A DNA stretch of 64,000 bases, from assembly GCA_902792815.1 (NCBI GenBank), contig CADBAY010000013.1, positions 1 to 64,000 on the forward strand, in the 5' to 3' direction. The DNA is from an uncultured Bacteroidia bacterium (GTDB taxonomy: Bacteria; Bacteroidota; Bacteroidia; Bacteroidales; UBA932). Position numbers and translations under genes: made by a program. The notes beneath the pieces were generated by a model that did not search any database, was not told where the DNA came from, and worked only from the letters and a program-made list of their open reading frames with translations. Below, piece after piece: positions 17,476 through 24,698 of this stretch (the stretch's first letter is position 1; every line of letters begins with the position of its first letter).

Positions 17476-19143
17476 ATGGATATTACTCTCGGATTGGATT
17501 TTGGGACACATCAGTCCAAGCTCTGCATGAGTTACATGCCGAACAACGAGACTATCTACGAATTCGTCGAGTTCACCCTGGCGGATGGCTCCAAAAGTGT
17601 CCTGTTTCCGTCCCTAATCCAAATCAATAAAGACGACACAATCCGCATAGGCTCCATCGACTATGCCACTTGCGCATCACGTCCGATAGCGCCTCCAGAG
17701 AAACCGGAATTACCTCCACGTCCGGATATCGTCTTCCCTGAAGAGCCAGACCCGACATTACCTCCTGAACCCAAGAGAGAGGAACCCAAACCCCAGATAG
17801 AAGATGCCACAGACTGGAAGAATGCACTGAAGAGCATCAAGACTTCTATGCAGCAGCCGAAGAAGGATGACTTGAACTTCAAACAGGAGCATAAGATCTG
17901 GGCAAAGAAGTGCCAGCGCATCAGAGAAAGGCATATGGAGTGGGAGAAACAGTGCCGGTACCTCAACTATCAGCTGGCCCAGTGGCAAAAGAAAGTCGAT
18001 GCCATCAACGCTGAATATCAGGAAGAGTATGAGTACTGGCAGCAGCATTGCTCAGAACCACGGGTACTGCGCTACTTCAAGCAGGCAGCCTTCACCCATA
18101 CAATGCAGTGGGATAAGGATGAAATCCCGGCAGACACCCTGTCTATCTGGTATCTGGCCTACCTGATGCTTCTGGCAAAGCGCTACGTGAAAGACAGATT
18201 CAACGAGGTCTTCGAAGAAAGCGTTTCCGTCCAGATGGGCGTTCCTTCCGGCTTGGATGACAATGTCTCCCGCTGGATTAAATACCGTGGCCAGCGTATC
18301 CTGGTTGCCGCCCGCAATTTGATGGAGCTTTTCGGAGCTGCAGATGAAATGTGCACACTGCCTTACCAGGATCTCATCGAGATGACCAAGTATTCGGAAG
18401 GCAATGTTGTTGAGGAAGCCGAGATGTATGGCTTCGTGATGATTCCCGAAGCATACGCCGGCCTCCAGTCTTTGACTTATAGCCGGCGCCTGTCAAGAGG
18501 TAATATGCACCTGCTGGTGGACATCGGCGGCGGTACCACAGACATCGCCTTCTTTACTATCGATGAATCCCTGATGCCGTCCATCCATACGGTGCAGTCC
18601 TTCCACAAGGGTTTGAATTATGTTCTCGAACTATACCTGAGAGATCATCCTGGCATCAGTATGGGAGAAGCCCAGGAACTGCTCAGGACCGATATCGGCA
18701 AGTTCAACCATGCAATTGCAGAGTACACGAGCGAATTGCGAAAGGAACTCAACGGCATCATTGACCACGTGGTTCACGTATTCAATCAGGAAGTAGTCGG
18801 GACCGAGTTAAGTTCCTCACGCTTGATTGAAGCCATGATGGGCAGGCCCATCGTCTATTGCGGTGGTGGTTCCGTGTTCACCAATATGCGTATTGCCCAC
18901 AACTATTTCTCAGACAAACGACTCATCAATAAGGACATGCTGAACATCCCCAACTTGCTCAATCGGGGATTTGAGCCTGTCTACTATACGATTCTGGCAA
19001 CTGCCTATGGCCTTTCCATTCCTATGATTGACGAAATCAAACCGATGGACGCCCGGCAGCTGTGGAAGACAATTGCCAAGAACGCCGGTGTTCGTCCAGC
19101 TCTAACACGAGAGAAAAAAGACTACGGCCTAATGGATGATTAA
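17476..19143 (+). CDS. Hsp70/actin-fold ATPase partner of SNF2 helicase
   Basis: A 555-residue member of the Hsp70/actin superfamily. The phosphate-1 motif LDFGTHQSK lies near residues 7-15, phosphate-2 DIGGGTTDIAFF at about 350-361, and the adenosine motif YCGGGSVF at about 461-468. Between the first two motifs there is an unusual insertion: a proline/glutamate-rich stretch (about 70-110), then a strongly charged helical region with many Trp, Gln and Lys (about 125-195). No substrate-binding domain follows, unlike DnaK. Immediate coupling to the SNF2 gene suggests a two-component machine, perhaps with the ATPase acting as sensor or switch. Confidence 0.82.
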   Translation: MDITLGLDFGTHQSKLCMSYMPNNETIYEFVEFTLADGSKSVLFPSLIQINKDDTIRIGSIDYATCASRPIAPPEKPELPPRPDIVFPEEPDPTLPPEPKREEPKPQIEDATDWKNALKSIKTSMQQPKKDDLNFKQEHKIWAKKCQRIRERHMEWEKQCRYLNYQLAQWQKKVDAINAEYQEEYEYWQQHCSEPRVLRYFKQAAFTHTMQWDKDEIPADTLSIWYLAYLMLLAKRYVKDRFNEVFEESVSVQMGVPSGLDDNVSRWIKYRGQRILVAARNLMELFGAADEMCTLPYQDLIEMTKYSEGNVVEEAEMYGFVMIPEAYAGLQSLTYSRRLSRGNMHLLVDIGGGTTDIAFFTIDESLMPSIHTVQSFHKGLNYVLELYLRDHPGISMGEAQELLRTDIGKFNHAIAEYTSELRKELNGIIDHVVHVFNQEVVGTELSSSRLIEAMMGRPIVYCGGGSVFTNMRIAHNYFSDKRLINKDMLNIPNLLNRGFEPVYYTILATAYGLSIPMIDEIKPMDARQLWKTIAKNAGVRPALTREKKDYGLMDD

Positions 19144-19167
19144 AGACATTTTTATGTACTAGAATTT

Positions 19168-19383
19168 ATGGCAACCTTTAAGTATAAAATCGTCGAATTT
19201 GCGCCAGATCAAAAAATGGAAAAGGCTTTTAATGATCTTGGTAAAGATGGCTGGGACCTTGTTTCTGTTACCCCTATTGGCTTAAAGGTCGAAGGGGATT
19301 ATGATTCCACGCATGGGTATGGCGGAGGAGAGACCCTCGGAAGATTTGAGAAGATTGCCGCATACTTCAAAAAGGAGGTATAA
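19168..19383 (+). CDS. DUF4177 family small protein
   Basis: A 71-residue protein with the DUF4177 pattern: FKYKIVEFAPDQKMEKAFNDLG, then GWDLVSVTPIG, ending in a strand and helix (IAAYFKKEV). The function of the family is unknown to me. It lies 24 bases after the Hsp70-like gene and 2 bases before the GIY-YIG gene, so it is probably part of the same transcript. Confidence 0.75.
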   Translation: MATFKYKIVEFAPDQKMEKAFNDLGKDGWDLVSVTPIGLKVEGDYDSTHGYGGGETLGRFEKIAAYFKKEV

Positions 19384-19385
19384 TA

Positions 19386-19808
19386 ATGCTTGAACAACTG
19401 GGAAAATACCATCACAGCGGTCATTTCAAGTTTAGAGGGCAAGATGACCTTAAAGATGTTTGTAATGCTCCAGATAATCGGAGTGGTGTTTATGTGGTTT
19501 GGACAACTTTCAAAGAGCAGCGATTCATTCTGTATGTTGGGCGCTCAGGAAAGAAAGTCGATGGCGTAATTGTCCATAGAAAAGCTGGGCTTGGCGGCAT
19601 GAAAGACAGACTGGTAAATGGTCATCAGTTTGGCAAAGAGCCTCGCAGACGAAGTTGGCCGAGGGTTATGGAACAACAAGGTTTGCACGAACTTGATGTA
19701 TACTGGTATGATACAGGTGATGATGACCCCGTGGCTGTGGAACACGAAGTGCTTGCCGAGGTCAAGGAAGAATACGGGCAACTCCCTCCATGGAATTCTA
19801 TCCCGTAA
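19386..19808 (+). CDS. GIY-YIG-like nuclease domain protein
   Basis: A 140-residue protein with features of a GIY-YIG endonuclease: GVYVVW near residue 33 and ILYVGRSGKK about 20 residues later, then a helix with GLGGMKDRL that could carry the catalytic Arg, and Glu residues in VEHEVLAEVKEEYG. The exact catalytic set differs from classical members, so activity is uncertain. Such nucleases occur in homing, repair and anti-phage contexts. Here it belongs to the small-gene cluster behind the SNF2/Hsp70 pair. Confidence 0.68.
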   Translation: MLEQLGKYHHSGHFKFRGQDDLKDVCNAPDNRSGVYVVWTTFKEQRFILYVGRSGKKVDGVIVHRKAGLGGMKDRLVNGHQFGKEPRRRSWPRVMEQQGLHELDVYWYDTGDDDPVAVEHEVLAEVKEEYGQLPPWNSIP

Positions 19809-19838
19809 GTATTATTTAAGCCTAAAGAAAGAACAGCA

Positions 19839-20033
19839 ATGGCTCAACAATCTTATCCCTGCGAAACCTGCCCATTTCGAGCTAAACACGACAAGAAGCC
19901 TAAATCTCTGGTCGGCCGCTTCTGGCGCTGGCACATCAACTTCTGCCCTGGCTGGAAAGGTTACTTTACGCATCAGGATGAGGATACCAAAGCTGCTCTC
20001 CGCGAGAAATACAACTTCAAGAAGTACCAGTAG
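19839..20033 (+). CDS. Small cysteine-containing protein, 64 aa
   Basis: A 64-residue basic protein starting MAQQSYPCETCPFR, with CxxC near the N-terminus and a further Cys in NFCPGWKGYF plus two His, which might bind zinc. The C-terminus is charged. It lies 30 bases after the GIY-YIG gene and 2 bases before a membrane-protein gene. I do not recognise a named family. Confidence 0.6.
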   Translation: MAQQSYPCETCPFRAKHDKKPKSLVGRFWRWHINFCPGWKGYFTHQDEDTKAALREKYNFKKYQ

Positions 20034-20035
20034 AA

Positions 20036-20521
20036 ATGGTTTTCCTCTTTGAATCCCTAATCGCTTGCGCGCTGTTCACGCTTTTTGTGTTCTTGATGTC
20101 CAGGGACCCTATAAAGACAGTTTTCAACTATCCTCCTACCATCATCGAGCGCTGTGATAAGTTGGGGCTGGTGGATGCCAGCAACAAGCCTGGTGGAGTA
20201 GTCTTTTACATGAAGAAACTGACGGCCATGGCTATCTTTGGCGTTCTACTGGGCCTGCTGGTCAGGTACGTCAACGGCTGCACCACTTTCTGGTGCGGCT
20301 GCCTAACCGCTTACGCCCTCTGGGTGGTTGTGAACTGGTTCGACGCCATCGTGCTGGACTGTATCTGGTTCTGCCACGACAAACACTTCGTGATTCCAGG
20401 GACGGAGGATATGGTGAAAGACTACCATGACTACTGGTTCCACATCAAGGGTGCCCTTATTGGCATGCTTCTAGGTATTCCTGCAGCGTTAGTTGCTGGC
20501 TTGATTTCCATTGTTTGTTAA
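20036..20521 (+). CDS. Membrane protein with 4 probable spans
   Basis: A 161-residue protein with hydrophobic segments at about 3-20, 62-82, 88-112 and 138-160. Between the third and fourth lies a loop with DCIWFCHDKHFVIPGTEDMVKDYHDYWFH. The Cys/His/Asp content there could bind a metal, but this is speculation. I do not recognise the family. It sits between the small Cys protein and another membrane protein, in the same direction and closely spaced. Confidence 0.6.
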   Translation: MVFLFESLIACALFTLFVFLMSRDPIKTVFNYPPTIIERCDKLGLVDASNKPGGVVFYMKKLTAMAIFGVLLGLLVRYVNGCTTFWCGCLTAYALWVVVNWFDAIVLDCIWFCHDKHFVIPGTEDMVKDYHDYWFHIKGALIGMLLGIPAALVAGLISIVC

Positions 20522-20530
20522 GATTCTTTT

Positions 20531-21283
20531 ATGAACGGCAATAAACTCACCCGTCTGGCTAACATGGCCAAGGTTTTCCAACTGGTCACAACGGCCACAT
20601 CGGCCTTTGCTATTACTGGCTACTATGTCGGGAACCAGACTTTGTTCCTAGCCTGCTCGATTGTCAGCGCAGTCTTGTCTATAGGGCTAATAATTGGGCT
20701 TGCCGTGACGACGACCAGGCTTTCTTGGGTTGCCAGTTTTGCTATTTGCCTATTTGCCGTGTTAATTCTTATCATTGGGATGCTGATTGACCGAACTGTC
20801 ATGCCTGGATTCTTGCTGGGAGCTTCCATACTCGGTCTGTCTATGCTGGGGTTTGGGAGAATAGCGACTTATCTATTCAAAAGCAGGCTGCAATACATTC
20901 AAGATAAGCATGACCTGATGATGGAAGGAGATGAAGAAGAATCCGGAGACTTTCTTGATCCGGATGTCTATCCGAAGAATCTTGTGGAGCGCGTTGCCAG
21001 AATGGAGGAGGCCTCAAAGCGAGTGGAGAATATGCTGGTGCAGTTGAATCAGGGATTAGACAGCTATTCACAAGTCCAACACGAGATAGAGATCCTCGAA
21101 AAATATCTTGATTCAAAGCAGTGGCGCGCCGATTTCGAGGCTGATGAGGCAGGTAAGCTCCCGGCGGATATGCCCAGAGGGGTTCTTTCAGAAGATGGTC
21201 TTTACAATCTCCTGAACCGTGTCGAAGACGCCAAAGAGCGATTCGTGGACATTGTACGAGATATGACCTACGAAGAGGCATAA
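20531..21283 (+). CDS. Membrane protein with C-terminal DUF4298
   Basis: A 250-residue protein. The N-terminal 115 residues hold about four hydrophobic segments. A charged helical linker follows, and the C-terminus (about 150-250) matches the DUF4298 pattern: LDSYSQVQHEIEILEKYLDSKQW, then LPADMPRGVLSEDGLYNLL. DUF4298 is usually a free small cytoplasmic protein, so fusion to membrane spans is notable. Its TAA overlaps the ATG of dinB, so they are translated from one message. The function is unknown. Confidence 0.7.
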   Translation: MNGNKLTRLANMAKVFQLVTTATSAFAITGYYVGNQTLFLACSIVSAVLSIGLIIGLAVTTTRLSWVASFAICLFAVLILIIGMLIDRTVMPGFLLGASILGLSMLGFGRIATYLFKSRLQYIQDKHDLMMEGDEEESGDFLDPDVYPKNLVERVARMEEASKRVENMLVQLNQGLDSYSQVQHEIEILEKYLDSKQWRADFEADEAGKLPADMPRGVLSEDGLYNLLNRVEDAKERFVDIVRDMTYEEA

Positions 21284-22746
21284 TGCCCCGCATCATCTTT
21301 CATATCGATGTTAATTCTGCGTTCCTTTCCTGGAGCGCGGTGAAACTCGTGATGGAAGGGAAACCGGACATCCGACTGGTGCCGTCCGTGGTGTCCGGCG
21401 ACCCGAACGACCGGCGAAGCATCATCACCGCCGCATCCATCCCGGCGAAGAAACTGGGCATCAAGACGGCGCAGCCGGTGTCAATGGCCCTCCGGACCTG
21501 TCCTTCGCTGGTGCTGGTCCGGGGAGATTGGGAATGGTATAAGCGCTGCTCGGAGGGCTTTATCGCCATCTGCAGGACCTATTCTCCCGTGCTACAACAG
21601 TTTTCTATCGATGAGTGTTTCATCGATATGACGCTTCGCTGCGGCGGACGCGATCCGGTTGTCGTAGCGACGCAGCTGAAGGATGAAATCAAGTCAAAGC
21701 TGGGCTTTACCGTAAACGTGGGCATCGGCTCCAACAAACTGCTGGCCAAGATGGCTTCCGACTTTGAGAAACCGGACAAGGTGCATACTCTGTGGGAGAG
21801 CGAGGTTCAGGAGAAGATGTGGCCACTAGGCGTGCGGGACCTACTCTGGGTTGGAAAGAAAACGGAAGAGCGTCTGACCGCTTATGGCATTCACACCATC
21901 GGAGACCTTGCGAAGCTTGGGATGGGCTCTCTTACGCGCCTGGTGGGCCAGAAGTTTGCCATCCAGCTGCATGAGAACGCCAACGGCCGTGACGATGCGC
22001 CGGTAGAAACAGAAATGGCCGAGGCCAAGAGCTATAGCGCAGAGCGTACTTTCCCGCACGACTATACCGACCCCAAGGATATCGACAGGGCTCTGTTCAA
22101 TGTAGCCTGCATCGTAGCGCACCGTATTCGCCGGGATGATTTCCGGGCGTCAACAGTGTCGATGTTCATCAAGCATAAGGATTTCACCGTGATGCAAAAG
22201 CAGACATCGCTTTCCCAGCCCACGGACATCACGGCCGTTATCCTGAACGAGGCACGACGGATGCTCGGCGAAATCTGGGACGGCGTCACTCCCATACGCC
22301 AGGTGGGCCTGGGTGTGTCTAAACTGACGCATGAAAGCTACGAACAGATGTCCCTGTTCGAGGACCCGAAGATGGAGTACTATCGCGAATGGGACCGCCA
22401 GTACGATGAGCAGCGTACCCAGGCTGAGGATGCACGCATGCTTGCTTATGAAAGAAAAACAGCACCCGTAGAAGCACCTCCACCACCAACGATACCGCCA
22501 CAGGCATATACTCCGAAACGGAATTCCGGAGCAAGTTCGGTCAGGCAATCCACGCCGAAGGATGATGCCTTGGTCTTCACCTATGACTCTGGCGAAAAGG
22601 CTTTGGCCGCCGCCAAGAAAGCCATAAAGGGTCATCCGACATACCGTTTCCACCGGGCAACGCTACCCGACGGAACAGATTGCTTTGAGGTTGTCGAAGA
22701 TCAGAAAACCCTTGAACGTCACACTGTAACCAAAAAGAATCGTTAA
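21283..22746 (+). CDS. dinB: Y-family DNA polymerase IV (DinB-like)
   Basis: A 487-residue translesion polymerase. Motifs include IIFHIDVNSAFLSW (metal site Asp), YSPVLQQFSIDECFIDM (second catalytic Asp and Glu) and VGIGSNKLLAKMASDFEKPD in the palm and thumb, with helix-hairpin-helix region GIHTIGDLAKLG. The final 100 residues are variable, proline-rich, then a short domain. The enzyme copies damaged DNA with low fidelity and could raise mutation in hosts of the element. The start overlaps the stop of the DUF4298 gene. No umuD-like gene is next to it. Confidence 0.92.
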   Translation: MPRIIFHIDVNSAFLSWSAVKLVMEGKPDIRLVPSVVSGDPNDRRSIITAASIPAKKLGIKTAQPVSMALRTCPSLVLVRGDWEWYKRCSEGFIAICRTYSPVLQQFSIDECFIDMTLRCGGRDPVVVATQLKDEIKSKLGFTVNVGIGSNKLLAKMASDFEKPDKVHTLWESEVQEKMWPLGVRDLLWVGKKTEERLTAYGIHTIGDLAKLGMGSLTRLVGQKFAIQLHENANGRDDAPVETEMAEAKSYSAERTFPHDYTDPKDIDRALFNVACIVAHRIRRDDFRASTVSMFIKHKDFTVMQKQTSLSQPTDITAVILNEARRMLGEIWDGVTPIRQVGLGVSKLTHESYEQMSLFEDPKMEYYREWDRQYDEQRTQAEDARMLAYERKTAPVEAPPPPTIPPQAYTPKRNSGASSVRQSTPKDDALVFTYDSGEKALAAAKKAIKGHPTYRFHRATLPDGTDCFEVVEDQKTLERHTVTKKNR

Positions 22747-22799
22747 TTTTACACTTTCTGCCAGACTTTGGCGGTAAGTTTTACGTTATTTGCAGTATT

Positions 22800-24698
22800 A
22801 TGAGCAATAATATAAAGCCAATCTCAATAAAAGCCCTGCAAGGGATGCATTTCTATATCCCCGACTATCAACGTGGATATAGATGGAGTATAAAACAAGT
22901 CATTGATCTCCTTGAAGACATTAATGCATTTGAGCCTGGCGACAATGCTTCCATTTATTGTATTCAGCCGCTCGTTGTAAAGAATCGTAATACATCCAAC
23001 CCAGAATCTGAAGAAAATGCTATTTGGGAAGTTATCGATGGGCAGCAGAGACTGACAACCATCCATATTCTATTAAACTCTCTACAACTCCCCAGGTATT
23101 ATACCCTAGAATACCAAACCAGAACTGATAGTCAATCATTCTTGGTTTCAATAGATGCATCCAAGAAAGGAGAGAATATTGATTATTACCATATCGTTCA
23201 GGCCAAAGAAACAATTGATAATTGGCTGGCAAATAAAAAGGTCGACATACAGCATTTTAAGAAAAAGTTGCTTGACAACGTCAAGTTTATCTGGTATAAA
23301 ACTAATGAACCTAATCCGATAACCGTGTTTACCCGGTTGAACGTTGGAAAGATTGCTTTAACCAATGCGGAACTTATTAAAGCTCTTATTATGAATGTCC
23401 TGGACATTCCTAAAGAGCGGATAGCTTTACAGTGGGATAGCATAGAAAACTCTCTCGAGAATGATGAGTTCTGGTATTTCCTTAATGAGAAAGAGGATAC
23501 GCCTTTACAAACTCGCATCGATTTCATTTTCGATCTAATAAGAAAAAGCCGGAAGCTGTTCCCATTTCCTGAAGTAGACCATAAAAGCCCAGATTTGAAA
23601 TACGCAACGTTCCAGTATTTCTATGACTATTTGGAAGACGCAAAACAAAAGCACAAAGAAGTTGAGAGTATTGGCATCATCTGGGAACGTGTTTTAGACG
23701 TGTTCTATGCTTTTGATGAGTGGTACAATGACACAGAACTATTCCATTATATAGGGTTTATTATCCACACAGGAGTTAAATCTGTCTCGGAGCTGGTTGT
23801 TTCATGGCTTGATGCAAAGTATCAAAGGAAAGACCTTTTTATCAACCAGTTTATTAAGCCGATAATAGCCAAAAAGATATCTGAAATCCCCATTGATTAC
23901 GTCTACGAGAAGGATAAAGATAGCCGTCCAAAAACTGATTGCAGGCCCCTTGTCCTTCTTTATAACCTCCAGTTTATTATTAATGAGAATAAACAGTTTA
24001 AGGAGGATAGTAAGTTCAAAACCGGGATTCACCGACGTTTCCCTTTTCATATATACAAAGCGGAGAAATGGGATGTTGAACACATTGATTCATCTACCGA
24101 AAATGAGCTCAGTGTCGACAATGATTTCAAAGATGTCGTATCGTTCTTATGGACATCTCAGGTTTCTTTGTTGGACATGAATAAGCAGGAAAATAGTATC
24201 ATAATTGAAGACATTGACAAATTCTTAACAGAGACTATCCTATCTGAAGATGGGCGTTTCAAACAGAGTGAATTCGACAGGTTGGCAAAAGCCATTGATT
24301 CTGCGTTAGGCTCTGAGGAAAGGTTAAAAGGGGTTGATGAAAAGAATAGAGTTTGGAATTTTGTCCTTTTAGACAGCAATACCAATAGAAGTTATAAGAA
24401 TGCGATATTCCCCGCTAAGCGGAGAATCATCATATCAAAAAGTCAAGGACGTGTGACAGAGATTGTGCGTTGCTATAAAGAATCTGATGTCAAGCCTAAT
24501 TATTCCCAGATTGGGAAGTCTCCTTTTTATGTTGTGACCACAAAAGGGAAACAAGCCTTTGTGCCGCCATGCACAATGAACGCATTTTTAAAGTTTCATA
24601 CTTTATCATCCAGCAACTTGCTGGCGTGGACAAAACCTGATGCTGAAGCATATGAAAAAGCTATTGTAACCCTTCTTCATGACGCAGAATTAATGTAA
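22800..24698 (+). CDS. DUF262 protein with DUF1524-like HNH site
   Basis: A 632-residue protein with an N-terminal DUF262 domain (YIPDYQRGYRWSIKQV near 18-33, DGQQRLTTIHILL at about 80-92). In the second half it has AEKWDVEHIDSSTENELS (about 420-437), which resembles the DUF1524 HNH start but lacks the usual Pro. The last 130 residues form a separate region. It is expected to be an NTP-dependent restriction-type nuclease. It ends exactly where the next DUF262 gene begins (TAATG), so the two are a pair. AT content is higher than in the preceding genes, which suggests a separate acquisition. Confidence 0.8.
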   Translation: MSNNIKPISIKALQGMHFYIPDYQRGYRWSIKQVIDLLEDINAFEPGDNASIYCIQPLVVKNRNTSNPESEENAIWEVIDGQQRLTTIHILLNSLQLPRYYTLEYQTRTDSQSFLVSIDASKKGENIDYYHIVQAKETIDNWLANKKVDIQHFKKKLLDNVKFIWYKTNEPNPITVFTRLNVGKIALTNAELIKALIMNVLDIPKERIALQWDSIENSLENDEFWYFLNEKEDTPLQTRIDFIFDLIRKSRKLFPFPEVDHKSPDLKYATFQYFYDYLEDAKQKHKEVESIGIIWERVLDVFYAFDEWYNDTELFHYIGFIIHTGVKSVSELVVSWLDAKYQRKDLFINQFIKPIIAKKISEIPIDYVYEKDKDSRPKTDCRPLVLLYNLQFIINENKQFKEDSKFKTGIHRRFPFHIYKAEKWDVEHIDSSTENELSVDNDFKDVVSFLWTSQVSLLDMNKQENSIIIEDIDKFLTETILSEDGRFKQSEFDRLAKAIDSALGSEERLKGVDEKNRVWNFVLLDSNTNRSYKNAIFPAKRRIIISKSQGRVTEIVRCYKESDVKPNYSQIGKSPFYVVTTKGKQAFVPPCTMNAFLKFHTLSSSNLLAWTKPDAEAYEKAIVTLLHDAELM

